Numbered from the stretch's first letter, positions 40,661-49,542 are shown. The stretch is DNA of 64,000 nt from Streptomyces sp. NRRL S-118 (GCF_000716335.1 NZ_JOBL01000104.1:1-64000), one strand, 5' to 3'. A program made the numbers and translations. The notes: a model not told the origin generated them from the letters alone.

Positions 40661-43600
40661 ATGCGCGACGAGCGGATGCGGGACGGACACCTGCGGGACG
40701 GCCATCGCGGGGAAGTGGAGCGGCTGTTGGTGCGCGCCGTGGAGGAGGAGGTCCGGCGCTCGGGCGGCCGGGCCGACGCGGCGGTGCTGCTGGCACGCGG
40801 GCGTGCCGCGCTGGAGGGACTGGCGGCGCCCGCGGCCGAGGAGTACGAGGCGTACGTCCGGGCGCTGGAGGAGGCGCAGGCCGGGCAGCAGTCGCCGGCG
40901 GAACGGCTGCGCGGCCCGGTGATGGGCACGTCCGCGCTGGTGACGGCCGTCGCGGCGGCCGCGGCGGTGGGCGCGGACCTGGCTCTGGGCACGACTTCGG
41001 GCACGGCGCTGGGCGCCGGTGCGGTGGTGGCGGCCGCCGGGGCCGCGACGACGGTGCTGAAGGCGACCGCCGGACACTGGCCGGCCGCACACCGCAGGGC
41101 GGCCGCCCTGAGCCGGCCGGGCGGCCCGGAGCAGTTACGGCTGGAGTGGCTGACGGCGCTGGAGGTGCGGGGCATCCGCCCGTTCCTCGACCAGCAGCGG
41201 ATGCTGGCGGCGGCCGCCCTGAAGAAACCCGAGCCGAAGGCGGCGCCGCAGCTGCGGGGGCTCGACCGCAGCGCGGTCTCCCGCCGGCGCGCTGCCCTGG
41301 AGCAGTCCTACGGGCACCTTCCGGAGCCGGACGCGCCCTTCGCGGGTCGGCGCTCGGAGCTGGAGCAGATCGAGCGGTGGGTGCGGGCGGCGCGGGCCTC
41401 CACCGAGACCCGCCCGGTGGTGGTGCTGCTGCACGGCGAGCCCGGCGCGGGCCGCACCGCCCTGGCCGTGCGGGCGGCGCACCGGCTGCGCGACCTGTTC
41501 CGCGGCGCGTGCCTGGTGGACCTGCGCGGCGCGGGCGGCCACGAGACGCCGCTGACGACACGCGACGCGCTGCTGAACGTGCTGAACCGGCTGGGCGCGC
41601 CGCGCGAGCAACTGCTGATGCGGGACTCCTCGTCGGCGGAACACCAGGTGCGCAGGCTGGCCGAGGTGTACCACCAGCATCTGACCGGGCTGCCGGTCGC
41701 GGTGGTGCTGGACGACGCGCACGACGCCCGCCAGGTGCGCACGCTCATCCCGGAGCGCTCCGACAGCCTGGTGCTGGTGACGGCGCGCGAACCGCTGGAG
41801 CTGGGCGAGGACGTGCCGGCGTGGGTGCACCGGCTGGCGGTGGGCGGCCTGGACGAGGCGGGGACCGAGGAGCTGCTGCGGGAGGCGGCAGCGGACCGGG
41901 AGCCGGGCCCCTACGACGCGCAGGCCACGGAGCGGCTGCGGCAGCTGTGCGGCGGGCTGCCGCTGGCGCTGCGGGTGGTGGGGGCGGCGGTCGGGGCGGA
42001 GGCGCCGGCGGGTGAGGTCGCCCGGCTGCTGGCGCGGCGGCCGGGTGGCGCCGGGCCGGTGGAGCGGGCGGTCGCCGTCCGGTACTTCACGCACCTGGAC
42101 GAGGACCAGCGACGGCTGCTGCGGCGGCTGGCGCTGGCGGGCCGGGCGTCTCTGGGCGCGGCGGCGGCGGCCGCGCTGCTGGCGGCCGGGGAGGAGGAGG
42201 CGCAGCAGCGGCTGCGGGAGCTGGCGCGGGCGGGGCTGCTGGACCAGGTGCGCGGTGACCGGTTCCGGCTGCACGACGCGGTGCGGGCGTTCGCGGCGGC
42301 GCGGCTGCGGGAGGAGGAGGACCCGGGCGAGGTCACCGCCGCGCAGGAGCGGTTGATCCGCAACTACGCGGAGCTCGCCGACGCGGTGATCCGCATGGTG
42401 GACGGCAAGATGTCGACGCGCGTCGGCCGGACCCGCTTCGACGGGCACGGCTTCGCGTCGCTGGACGCGGCGCTGCGCTGGCTGGACGACGAGTCCGGGT
42501 TCATCACGGCGGCGCTGCGGCACGCGGAGGGCGTCTCCCGGCAGACGGTGCTGCACCTGCTCGGCGCTCTGTGCGACTACTGCCTGCTGCGGGGCGACCT
42601 GTACCGGCTGGGCGAGCTGCAGCAGCTCAGTGAGGCGGTGGGCCAGGGGCTGCTGGTGCGGTCGGTGCAGTGGCGCACGGGCATCGCGGCGCGCCAGCTG
42701 GGCGAACTGGACACCGCCCGGACGACCCTGACGTCGGTGGTCTCGCTGTACCAGGAGGCCCGGCAGGACGCGGGCGCGGCGCTGGCCCTGTGCTCGCTCG
42801 GCATCACGCTGCACCATCAGGGCAACCTGCCGGAGGCGGCGGCGCGGTTGCGGGAGGCGCTGGCGCTGCAGGACGCGCCGGAACTGGCGGCGGACCGGGC
42901 CTGGACGATGCACGCCCTGGCGGCGGTGGAGCGGGACCGGGGGAACGTGGCCGTGGCGCTGGGCCTGCTGGACGGGTCGCTGGCGCTGCACCGGGAGAGC
43001 GAGTCGCTGCACGGCGAGGCGTGGGCGCACTTCCAGCTGGGCCAGGCGCGTCTGCGGACGGGCGATGCGGGGCGCGCGGAGACGGCCCTGCGCGCGGCGC
43101 TCGACCTGTACGGGCGGACGCACGACGGGCGGGGCGAGGCGTGGGCGCTGACCCAGCTGGGCCGGGCCCGTCTGGTGGCCGGCGAGGCGGGCGAGGCGCT
43201 GGAGCGGCTGCGGACGGCCCTGGCACGGCACCGCGAGAACGAGGACGTGCGCGGTGAGGCGTGGACGCTGTACTACCTGGGCCAGGCGCTGGAGGAGGGC
43301 GGCGACCTCGACGAGGCGGTCCGGGAGCTGGAGCGGGCGCGCGGGATGTTCTCGCGGATGCGCGACGTCTACGGCCTGGCGTGCGCCCGCCACCACGCGG
43401 GCCGCCTCACCCGGGACCAGCGCGCCGCGCAGACGGGAAACCTGCGCAACTCGGGCTTCGCCCGCCAGCTGCTGGTGGACGCCCGCGCGGACTTCCGCCG
43501 CATCGGGGTGGCCCACGGCGAGGCGTGGACCTGCCTGGAGCTGGCCGTCATCGACGCGGGCAACAGCAGGGCGCCCCAGGCGCTCGCCCTGTGCGACGAG

Positions 43601-43921
43601 GCGGCGGAGCTGTTCGCCTCGTACGACGACCGCCGCGGCGCGGACTGGGCCCGCTTCCTGCGCTGCACGCTGCTGCCGTACGCCTCACCGGGCGGCGTGG
43701 ACGTGGGCACGGTCGTCGCCCAGCAGGAGCTGACCGCACTGAGGGACGGCAAGCACCCCGCGCGCGACCCGAGACTGGAGGAGAGCCTCGCGGCCTGGGC
43801 CCTGGTGCTGGAGCGCGGCATCCGCCTGGAGTCCCCCTGGCAGGCCTGGACGCTGGGCCTCACCCCGGCCCGCCCGGCGCGGGAGGTGATGGGCGTCCCC
43901 ACCTCGCCGGGCCCCGCATGA
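40661..43921 (+). CDS. Membrane-anchored STAND ATPase with TPR repeats
   Basis: This 1086-residue protein has a helical N-terminal part, a Gly/Ala-rich double membrane segment (about 88-137), an NB-ARC-type ATPase (about 235-520), a winged-helix-like region, and at least eight TPR units (about 620-960, repeated GEAWAxxQLGxARL). The Walker A loop reads [13 protein letters not shown]: the invariant Lys is Arg265. Walker B is present ([10 protein letters not shown]). Such proteins act as signalling switches, often in regulation or defence. Codon 159 is TTA (41135-41137), implying bldA control. The start has GGAGGGGG upstream. Its trigger and output are unknown. Confidence 0.85.
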   Translation: MRDERMRDGHLRDGHRGEVERLLVRAVEEEVRRSGGRADAAVLLARGRAALEGLAAPAAEEYEAYVRALEEAQAGQQSPAERLRGPVMGTSALVTAVAAAAAVGADLALGTTSGTALGAGAVVAAAGAATTVLKATAGHWPAAHRRAAALSRPGGPEQLRLEWLTALEVRGIRPFLDQQRMLAAAALKKPEPKAAPQLRGLDRSAVSRRRAALEQSYGHLPEPDAPFAGRRSELEQIERWVRAARASTETRPVVVLLHGEPGAGRTALAVRAAHRLRDLFRGACLVDLRGAGGHETPLTTRDALLNVLNRLGAPREQLLMRDSSSAEHQVRRLAEVYHQHLTGLPVAVVLDDAHDARQVRTLIPERSDSLVLVTAREPLELGEDVPAWVHRLAVGGLDEAGTEELLREAAADREPGPYDAQATERLRQLCGGLPLALRVVGAAVGAEAPAGEVARLLARRPGGAGPVERAVAVRYFTHLDEDQRRLLRRLALAGRASLGAAAAAALLAAGEEEAQQRLRELARAGLLDQVRGDRFRLHDAVRAFAAARLREEEDPGEVTAAQERLIRNYAELADAVIRMVDGKMSTRVGRTRFDGHGFASLDAALRWLDDESGFITAALRHAEGVSRQTVLHLLGALCDYCLLRGDLYRLGELQQLSEAVGQGLLVRSVQWRTGIAARQLGELDTARTTLTSVVSLYQEARQDAGAALALCSLGITLHHQGNLPEAAARLREALALQDAPELAADRAWTMHALAAVERDRGNVAVALGLLDGSLALHRESESLHGEAWAHFQLGQARLRTGDAGRAETALRAALDLYGRTHDGRGEAWALTQLGRARLVAGEAGEALERLRTALARHRENEDVRGEAWTLYYLGQALEEGGDLDEAVRELERARGMFSRMRDVYGLACARHHAGRLTRDQRAAQTGNLRNSGFARQLLVDARADFRRIGVAHGEAWTCLELAVIDAGNSRAPQALALCDEAAELFASYDDRRGADWARFLRCTLLPYASPGGVDVGTVVAQQELTALRDGKHPARDPRLEESLAAWALVLERGIRLESPWQAWTLGLTPARPAREVMGVPTSPGPA

Positions 43922-43963
43922 CGCGCCGGGCCCACCTCGCCAGGCCCCGCATGACGCGCGGGC
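43898..43963. repeat. 33-base tandem duplication spanning the stop codon
   Basis: Two near-identical 33-base units sit head to tail (43898-43930 and 43931-43963), beginning CCCACCTCGCC and containing CCCCGCATGACGCGC. The stop codon of the STAND gene lies in the first copy, so the second copy is outside the reading frame. It looks like a recent slippage or recombination event. Confidence 0.75.
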
Positions 43964-44094
43964 GACCCCCGCGGCCGGGCCGGGACCGCGCACAGCGGCC
44001 ACCCGGCCCCGTGCGCGGGGGCCGCGGGCGGGCGCCGGATTCCACCACGCGTCGATGGAACCGGAGCGCGAGACGGGCGGCCGGCCCGCGGGGT

Positions 44095-44325
44095 CTACTC
44101 GGCGGCCTTGGCTGCCTTGGCGGCCCCGGCGGTCTTCGCCGGCTCGGGGGCCTCTTCGAAGTCGACCTTGCCCATGTGGCGGTTCATCGACTTCATCAGC
44201 ATCCATACGGCCAGCGCCATGACGGCGAAGACGATGAACCCGAGGACGCCGGGGGTCACCTTGTTCTCGTCGAACTCCTTGGCGGCGATCGGGACGAGCT
44301 GAGTCAGTGCCTGGTGTGCGCTCAT
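44095..44325 (-). CDS. Small single-pass membrane protein coupled to mca
   Basis: This 76-residue protein has one hydrophobic helix (PGVLGFIVFAVMALAVWMLM) followed by basic residues and an Ala/Glu/Lys-rich tail; topology is probably outside-in. Its ATG lies one base after the mca stop (TGACATG), so translation is likely coupled. An ATG nine bases upstream (44334) would overlap mca. The family is common in Streptomyces and of unknown function. Confidence 0.75.
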   Translation of the reverse strand: MSAHQALTQLVPIAAKEFDENKVTPGVLGFIVFAVMALAVWMLMKSMNRHMGKVDFEEAPEPAKTAGAAKAAKAAE

Positions 44326-44326
44326 G

Positions 44327-45208
44327 TCAGGCATTGTCCCGGATGCCCGCGAAGAGGTCGTCCTCGGGGAGGGAGGTGTCCACCACAGACCTGGCGAGCT
44401 CGTAGTCCTCGGTCGGCCAGACCTCCTTCTGGAGCTCCAGCGGGACGCGGAACCAGCCGCCGTCCGGGTCGATCTGCGTGGCGTGCGCGATCAGGGCCTT
44501 GTCGCGGATCTCGAAGAAGTCGGCGCAGGGAACGTGCGTGGTCAGGGTCCGCTCGGCGCGCTCGAACTCCTTCCAGCGCTCCAGCCACTCGCCGTACGGG
44601 GACTCCAGGCCCCGGGCGAGGAGCGCCTCGTGCAGCGCGACCGTGCGCGGCCGGTTGAAGCCCTGGTTGTAGTAGACCTTCGACGGCTGCCAGACGGGAC
44701 CGAACACGGACTCCGGGTACTTCTCGGCGTCCGTCGCACCGTCGAACGCCACCATCGTGATCTTGTGGGTCATGATGTGGTCGGGGTGCGGGTAGCCGCC
44801 GTTCTCGTCGTAGGTCGTGATGACCTGGGGGCGGAAGCGGCGGATGGACCTCACCAGCCGGCCGGCCGCCTTGTCGACGTCCTCCAGGGCGAAGCAGCCC
44901 TGCGGCAGCGGCGGCAGCGGGTCGCCCTCCGGGAGGCCGGAGTCGACGAAGCCGAGCCACTCCTGGCGGACGCCGAGGATCTCGCGGGCCTCGTCCATCT
45001 CCTTGCGGCGTACCTCGTGGATGTTCTCCTCGATGTACTTGTCCCCCTGGAGCTTCGGGTTGAGGATGGAGCCGCGCTCGCCGCCCGTGCACGTGACGAC
45101 CAGCACGTCCACCCCCTCGGACACATACTTGGCCATGGTGGCCGCGCCCTTGCTCGACTCGTCGTCGGGATGGGCGTGGACGGCCATCAGTCGCAGCTGC
45201 TCAGTCAA
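44327..45208 (-). CDS. mca: Mycothiol S-conjugate amidase
   Basis: This 293-residue zinc amidase cleaves mycothiol conjugates of toxins into mercapturic acids for export. Zinc ligands are in AVHAHPDDESSKG and YPHPDHIMTH; the length and 'THVPCADFFEIRDKALIAHATQ' segment match Mca rather than the deacetylase MshB. The start is TTG at 45208, with GAGGA upstream, so translation may be weak. It presupposes mycothiol synthesis, an actinobacterial trait. Confidence 0.94.
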   Translation of the reverse strand: MTEQLRLMAVHAHPDDESSKGAATMAKYVSEGVDVLVVTCTGGERGSILNPKLQGDKYIEENIHEVRRKEMDEAREILGVRQEWLGFVDSGLPEGDPLPPLPQGCFALEDVDKAAGRLVRSIRRFRPQVITTYDENGGYPHPDHIMTHKITMVAFDGATDAEKYPESVFGPVWQPSKVYYNQGFNRPRTVALHEALLARGLESPYGEWLERWKEFERAERTLTTHVPCADFFEIRDKALIAHATQIDPDGGWFRVPLELQKEVWPTEDYELARSVVDTSLPEDDLFAGIRDNA

Positions 45209-45244
45209 GACGGATCCTCATCGATTGGTCGCATCGGCGGCTTC

Positions 45245-45250
45245 TATAGT
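45245..45250 (+). promoter_or_regulatory. Candidate -10 box for the DUF4307 gene
   Basis: TATAGT, a near-consensus -10 element, lies 75 bases before the DUF4307 ATG in the divergent region with mca. The -35 is unclear: CGATTG has 17-base spacing, TTGGTC only 14. Confidence 0.45.
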
Positions 45251-45325
45251 GACGGAATCGGCGCGCGGAAAATTCCGTCGCCCGGCGCGCGAACGCCGCA
45301 AGGACCGGCGCGGGAAAGGACGATC

Positions 45326-45736
45326 ATGAGCGCGGTACGGGAAGGGCTGCCCGAGGGCCGTTACGGCCGCTCGGCGGACGAGCGTGCCGACCGCAAGCTC
45401 AAGATCGTCGGCTCCGTCCTCGGCGTCGGCCTGCTCGCCCTGATCGGCTGGTTCGGGTACGACTACGTCGCCGGCCAGAGGATCAGCGCCGAGGTGATCA
45501 AGTTCGACCTCTCCGCGGAGGACCGGGTGGCCGTCCACCTGGAGGTCCGCAAGGAGCCGTCGGCCCGGGGCTACTGCACCCTGCGCGCGCTCGCGGAGGA
45601 CGGCAGCGAGGTGGGCCGCAAGGAGGTCCGGTTCGACCGGGCCGCGGACCGGATCGACGAGGTCGTCACGGTCCGTACGACGGCGAAGGCGACCAGCGCC
45701 CAGCTGCTGGGCTGCACGTCCGAGGCGTCGCAGTAA
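45326..45736 (+). CDS. DUF4307 single-pass membrane protein
   Basis: This 136-residue protein has a cytosolic N terminus, one membrane helix (KIVGSVLGVGLLALIGWFGYDYV) and a beta-rich outer domain with two Cys (GYCTLRAL, LLGCTSE) that may form a disulphide. It matches the actinobacterial DUF4307 family of unknown function, usually found beside mca and greA. AAAGGA precedes the ATG. Confidence 0.88.
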   Translation: MSAVREGLPEGRYGRSADERADRKLKIVGSVLGVGLLALIGWFGYDYVAGQRISAEVIKFDLSAEDRVAVHLEVRKEPSARGYCTLRALAEDGSEVGRKEVRFDRAADRIDEVVTVRTTAKATSAQLLGCTSEASQ

Positions 45737-45774
45737 CCGGAACGGCCCTGCCTGATTCCGCGCTGACCTGCGGA

Positions 45775-45798
45775 GACGAAAGATACGTGACTTTCGTC
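45775..45798 (+). terminator. Hairpin after the DUF4307 gene
   Basis: GACGAAAG-atacgtga-CTTTCGTC is a perfect 8-base stem with an 8-base loop, followed by CTCCCCCTTTCC. It lies 38 bases after the stop codon and before the greA promoter region. Confidence 0.55.
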
Positions 45799-45909
45799 CT
45801 CCCCCTTTCCCCACGAAATTGTTAGGCTCGTGGTTTCGCCCATCCAGGAAGGCAGAATCCTTCTGGGTAGGGCGATGCTTTGTATTCCCAGTACCGACGA
45901 GGAGCACCT

Positions 45910-46407
45910 GTGACCCAGACCAGCGAGAACGTCACCTGGCTCACCCAGGAGGCGTACAACCAGCTCAAGGCCGAGCTGGAGTACCTGTCTGGTCCCGCGC
46001 GAACCGAGATCGCCGCCAAGATCGCGGCTGCGCGCGAGGAGGGCGACCTGCGCGAGAACGGCGGGTACCACGCGGCCAAGGAGGAGCAGGGCAAGCAGGA
46101 GCTGCGCGTTCGCCAGCTGACCCAGCTCCTGGAGCACGCGAAGGTCGGTGAGGCTCCCACGGAGAGCGGCGTCGTCGCGCCCGGCATGGTGGTCACGATC
46201 GCCTTCGACGGCGACGAGGACGACACCCTGACCTTCCTGCTGGCCTCCCGCGAGTACGCGAGCTCCGACATCGAGACGTTCTCCCCGCAGTCGCCGCTCG
46301 GCTCGGGCGTCAACGGCAAGAAGGTCGGCGAGGACGCGGAGTACGAGCTGCCGAACGGCAAGAAGGCGTCCGTCAAGATCCTCGAGGCCAAGCCGTACCA
46401 GGGCTGA
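45910..46407 (+). CDS. greA: Transcription elongation factor GreA
   Basis: This 165-residue factor rescues backtracked RNA polymerase by stimulating transcript cleavage. The N-terminal coiled coil carries the tip acidic pair in AREEGDLRENGGYHAAKEEQ, and the C-terminal FKBP-like domain has 'PQSPLGSGVNGKKVGEDAEY', the standard 'SP(L/I)GxALLGK' region. The GTG start has GAGGAG upstream. A strong terminator follows. Confidence 0.97.
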   Translation: MTQTSENVTWLTQEAYNQLKAELEYLSGPARTEIAAKIAAAREEGDLRENGGYHAAKEEQGKQELRVRQLTQLLEHAKVGEAPTESGVVAPGMVVTIAFDGDEDDTLTFLLASREYASSDIETFSPQSPLGSGVNGKKVGEDAEYELPNGKKASVKILEAKPYQG

Positions 46408-46427
46408 CCGGCCTTCCCCCGAACAGC

Positions 46428-46464
46428 GAAGGGGCCGGACCGCATCGCGCGGTCCGGCCCCTTC
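46428..46464 (+). terminator. Strong terminator after greA
   Basis: A perfect 16-base stem (GAAGGGGCCGGACCGC paired with GCGGTCCGGCCCCTTC) with a five-base loop, followed by CCCTTTCC, starts 21 bases after the greA stop. Confidence 0.92.
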
Positions 46465-46527
46465 CCCTTTCCGTTCCCCGTGCGCCCGTCCGGCCACGGC
46501 CGGTGGCCCGGCGGCCCCGCGGCCGGC

Positions 46528-46590
46528 TCAGGCGGCCGCCGAGCGGTACTTGCGGACCGCGAGCGTGCGGAAGACCACGAGGGTCCGACT
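46528..46590 (-). pseudogene. Possible C-terminal remnant of an ABC-2 permease
   Basis: Reading the minus strand up to the TGA at 46528-46530 gives VVFRTLAVRKYRSAAA-stop, very like the C-terminal ends of Streptomyces ABC-2 type permeases (a final helix then a basic tail xLAVRRYRxAA). No start or body precedes it; upstream the frame runs into short repeats. I read it as the scar of a deleted permease gene. The segment is short, so chance similarity cannot be excluded. Confidence 0.35.
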
Positions 46591-46672
46591 CGCGATATCC
46601 ACGGCAGCGAGTCGCGATACCCGGAGCGCCGACTCGCGACACCGAGGCGCCGACTCGCGAAACCCGCGCCGG
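46584..46672. repeat. Imperfect short tandem repeats containing GACTCGCGA
   Basis: The unit GCCGACTCGCGA(x)ACC recurs three to four times: 46585, 46607 (variant GAGTCGCGATACC), 46626 and 46647, the last two 21 bases apart. The array fills the space between the permease-like scar and the ilvA stop and contains no gene. Confidence 0.65.
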
Positions 46673-46678
46673 CCCGGC

Positions 46679-47908
46679 TCAGCCGATCACCACGTACCCG
46701 GCGTCCCGCAGCGCCGCCCCGACCTCGCGGCAGTGCTCCGGACCCTTCGTCTCCAGGTGCAGCTCCACCTCGACCTCGGTGAGCCCGAGGCGCGGGTCGG
46801 TGCGCACGTGACCGACGTCCAGGACGTTCGCGTCGACCACGGACAGCACGCCGAGCAGCGTGGCCAGCGCCCCCGGCCGGTCCGTCAGCCGCAGCCGCAG
46901 GCTCAGGTAGCGCCCCGCCGCCGACATGCCGTGCCGCAGGATGCGCTGCAGCACCAGCGGGTCCACGTTCCCGCCCGACAGCACCGCGACCACCGGGCCC
47001 AGGAAGGTCTCCGGCGCGGACAGGAGCGCGGCCACCGGGCTCGCCCCGGCCGGCTCCACCACCAGCTTCGCCCGCTCCAGGCACAGCAGGAGGGCCGACG
47101 ACAGGGCGTCCTCGGAGACCGTGCGGACCTCGTCGACGAGCTCCTCGACGATCGCGAACGGCACGTCCCCGGGGCGCCCCACCTTGATGCCGTCCGCCAT
47201 CGTGGGCGCGGTGTCCACGACGACCGGGCGCCCGGCCTGAAGCGACGGCGGGTAGGCCGCCGCGGCCTGCGCCTGCACGCCGATCACCTTCACGTCCGGA
47301 CGCAGCGCCTTCACCGCCACCGCGATGCCCGCCGCCAGTCCGCCCCCGCCGATGCCGACGACGATCGTGCGCACCTCGGGGCACTGCTCCAGGATCTCCA
47401 GCCCCACCGTGCCCTGCCCCGCGATGATGTCCGGGTGGTCGAAGGGGTGGATGAACACCGCGCCCGTCGCCCGGGCGTACTCCTCCGCGGCGGCCAGCGT
47501 CTCGTCCACCACGTGTCCGTGCAGTCGTACGTCCGCGCCGTACTCCCGGGTCGCCGCCACCTTCGGCAGCGGGGCGCCGACCGGCATGAAGACGGTGGAG
47601 CGCACGCCGAGCAGCGAGGAGGCGAGGGCGACGCCCTGCGCGTGGTTCCCGGCCGACGCGGCGACGACACCGGCCGCCCGCTCCTCCGGGCGCAGCCCCG
47701 AGATCCGCACGTACGCCCCGCGCAGCTTGAACGAACCGGTCCGCTGGAGGTTCTCGCACTTGAGGTGCACGGGCGCCCCGACCAGCGAGGACAGGTGCCT
47801 GCTGCCCTCCATCGGTGTCATCCGGGCCACGCCCGACAGCATCTTCTGCGCCCCGCGGACGTCGTCGAGGATGAGCGGGTGTGAGGGGCGTGACGTACGG
47901 AAGCTCAT
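46679..47908 (-). CDS. ilvA: Threonine ammonia-lyase with ACT domain
   Basis: This 409-residue PLP enzyme converts threonine to 2-oxobutanoate and ammonia, the first step towards isoleucine. The PLP Lys is in GSFKLRGAYVR, the phosphate-binding loop is GIGGGGLAAG, and an ACT-type domain occupies the last 75 residues (LRLRLTDRPGALATLLGVL). The short single-ACT form could be biosynthetic or catabolic. It is divergent from the MarR gene; two 21-base direct repeats lie in between. Confidence 0.93.
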   Translation of the reverse strand: MSFRTSRPSHPLILDDVRGAQKMLSGVARMTPMEGSRHLSSLVGAPVHLKCENLQRTGSFKLRGAYVRISGLRPEERAAGVVAASAGNHAQGVALASSLLGVRSTVFMPVGAPLPKVAATREYGADVRLHGHVVDETLAAAEEYARATGAVFIHPFDHPDIIAGQGTVGLEILEQCPEVRTIVVGIGGGGLAAGIAVAVKALRPDVKVIGVQAQAAAAYPPSLQAGRPVVVDTAPTMADGIKVGRPGDVPFAIVEELVDEVRTVSEDALSSALLLCLERAKLVVEPAGASPVAALLSAPETFLGPVVAVLSGGNVDPLVLQRILRHGMSAAGRYLSLRLRLTDRPGALATLLGVLSVVDANVLDVGHVRTDPRLGLTEVEVELHLETKGPEHCREVGAALRDAGYVVIG

Positions 47909-47939
47909 GACCGCCAGTCTCGCAGCTCATGCCGCGGCT

Positions 47940-47983
47940 CATCACGTTCGTACAGCGCCGCCCATCACGTTCGTGCAGCGCCG
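47940..47983. promoter_or_regulatory. Two 21-base direct repeats between ilvA and marR
   Basis: CATCACGTTCGTACAGCGCCG (47940-47960) recurs as CATCACGTTCGTGCAGCGCCG (47963-47983), 20 of 21 bases identical, 23 bases apart. Each copy holds the partial palindrome CACGTTCGTG. A repeated site for the adjacent MarR-type protein is plausible. Confidence 0.5.
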
Positions 47984-48055
47984 GTACGGACTCCCGCGGG
48001 TCCGCGTACTCTGTCCCCCACCAACCGACCACCACGCACGAGAGAGCCCCCAGCC

Positions 48056-48616
48056 ATGCCCACATCCCAGGACATGACGACTGATCTTGACCAAGGTCTC
48101 CTCGATGCCCTCCAGCACCAGGTGGCCGTCTTCGCCCGGCGGGCCGAGCAGACCCGCCTCGGCGGCACCGGACAGCTCCGCAACTCCATGGACCGGGCCG
48201 CGTACCTGCTGCTCAACCGGCTCGACCAGGAAGGCCCGATGGGCGTCAAGGCGCTGGCGGCCGGGATGGGCATCGACTCCTCCACGGTCACCCGCCAGGT
48301 CGCGCCGCTGGTCGACACCGGCCTGGTCAAGCGCACCTCGCACCCGGAGGACGGCCGCGCGGTCGTGCTCCAGCTGTCGCCGCGCGGGCAGGCCCGGCTC
48401 GAAGAGGTCCGTTCCTCGCGGCGCGAGCTGATGGCCCAGGTGACGGACGGGTGGACCGAGGCCGAGCGCGAGTCGTTCTGCACGCTGCTCACCCGCTTCA
48501 ACTCCGCGCTGTCCGCCCGCCAGGCCGGTCTGCCCCCCGCCGAGGCCGCGGCCGAGGCGACCGCTCCGGCGCCCGTGGAGAGGGCTGCCGCGACCGGGGC
48601 CGCGCCGACGTCTTGA
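48056..48616 (+). CDS. MarR-family transcriptional regulator
   Basis: This 186-residue winged-helix protein has a typical MarR core: 'AAYLLLNRLDQEGPMGVKAL', recognition helix in GIDSSTVTRQVAPLVDTGLV and the wing 'KRTSHPEDGRAVVLQLSPRG'. The last 35 residues are an Ala/Pro-rich tail. It probably regulates its own and/or the divergent ilvA promoter through the repeats between them. Confidence 0.92.
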   Translation: MPTSQDMTTDLDQGLLDALQHQVAVFARRAEQTRLGGTGQLRNSMDRAAYLLLNRLDQEGPMGVKALAAGMGIDSSTVTRQVAPLVDTGLVKRTSHPEDGRAVVLQLSPRGQARLEEVRSSRRELMAQVTDGWTEAERESFCTLLTRFNSALSARQAGLPPAEAAAEATAPAPVERAAATGAAPTS

Positions 48617-48647
48617 CCCCGGCCGCCCGGTCGTCTCGGATGAAGGG

Positions 48648-49136
48648 GTGCGAGAGCGGCGGCAGGCGACAGCACCACGCCACCGCGCCCGGGAGTTCGA
48701 GGCGTTCGCCGGGGGCGCGGCCGGGCGGCTCCTCCATGCCGCGACGCTCCTGACGGCCGAGCCGCCCGCGTGCAACCCGCGGGCCCAGGAGCTGCTGACC
48801 GCCGCGCTGGCCGCGACGTACGCCCGCTGGGACCGGCTGCGCGACGACGACCCGTACGCCAGGGCGCGCCAGGAACTGGTCGCCCGGTTCGCCCGCGCCG
48901 CCTGGCACTTCCACCGCCCCGCCACGGGCGGCCTGCTGTCCCGGCTGACCCCTCAGGAGCGGCTCGTCCTGGTCCTGCGGCTGTACGAGGGCCTCGCCGA
49001 GGAGCAGGCGGCGGCCCTGCTGGGCCTGCCGGTGGAGCGCGTGCGCGCGGTCTGCACGCGCGCGGTCGCCGCCCTGCGCCACGGTGCGGCGCCCGCGGCC
49101 CGGCCGGACGCGGCGGGCCGGGCGGTGACACCGTGA
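48648..49136 (+). CDS. Sigma-factor-like protein with a region 4 helix-turn-helix
   Basis: This 162-residue protein lacks a clear sigma region 2 but ends in a region 4-like helix-turn-helix: LTPQERLVLVLRLYEGLAEEQAAALLGLPVERVRAV spread over about 36 residues. The N-terminal half is helical and rich in Ala and Arg. The start is GTG at 48648. It overlaps a small membrane protein gene by four bases (GTGA), an arrangement typical of sigma/anti-sigma pairs. Whether it can bind core polymerase is unclear. Confidence 0.65.
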   Translation: MRERRQATAPRHRAREFEAFAGGAAGRLLHAATLLTAEPPACNPRAQELLTAALAATYARWDRLRDDDPYARARQELVARFARAAWHFHRPATGGLLSRLTPQERLVLVLRLYEGLAEEQAAALLGLPVERVRAVCTRAVAALRHGAAPAARPDAAGRAVTP

Positions 49137-49381
49137 GCGACCGCAGGGAGGCCGAGGTCCGGCGCCTGCTGGAGGCGCCGCCGCACCCCCGTGTCCCGGA
49201 GGACCTGCTGCCGCGGGCGGTCGCGCGCGGCGGCCGGCGACTGCGTCACGCGCGCGCGGTGCGGCGGACGGGGTGGCTGCTGCTGACCGCCGCGGGGGTC
49301 GCGTTCGTGGTGTGGGCGTCGGCCGCGGAGCCCTGGGCGCCGCCGCCGTCGGGGACCACGCCCGTGGTCGAGGGCTTCTGA
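49133..49381 (+). CDS. Small single-pass membrane protein paired with the sigma-like gene
   Basis: This 82-residue protein has a basic cytosolic half (about 43 residues, Arg-rich) and one hydrophobic helix ([20 protein letters not shown]) followed by a short Pro-rich outer tail. It is too small for a zinc anti-sigma domain and lacks the HxxxCxxC motif. The GTG overlaps the stop of the sigma-like gene, so the two are co-translated. A membrane tether or minimal anti-sigma is possible. Confidence 0.7.
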   Translation: MSDRREAEVRRLLEAPPHPRVPEDLLPRAVARGGRRLRHARAVRRTGWLLLTAAGVAFVVWASAAEPWAPPPSGTTPVVEGF

Positions 49382-49485
49382 GGCGCCGGGCGCCCCGCGC
49401 CCCCGACCGTAGCCCGGTACCGGGCGGGCGACACGGCCGGAGCGGCACGGCCCGGGCGCGCCACCCGCCCGGTCCGGCGCGATAC

Positions 49486-49509
49486 GGGCCCGGCCGGGCG
49501 GCCGGGCCC
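49486..49509. terminator. GC-rich hairpin between convergent genes
   Basis: GGGCCCGGCC-gggc-GGCCGGGCCC has a perfect 10-base stem and lies between the convergent small membrane protein gene and metB. A second palindrome, GCCCGGTACCGGGC, lies near 49412. Either could terminate transcription. Confidence 0.5.
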
Positions 49510-49542
49510 GCGGGCGGGTGAGGCCCGAGGGTTGGGCCGGGC

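Noticed and set aside
41422..41500. STAND/TPR gene as an AfsR/SARP regulator
   Set aside because: It has the ATPase and TPR parts but no OmpR-type DNA-binding domain; the N terminus is a membrane anchor.
44334..44336. Upstream ATG (44334) as start of the small membrane protein
   Set aside because: It overlaps mca and has poor ribosome-site spacing; the ATG one base after the mca stop fits coupling better. Not excluded.
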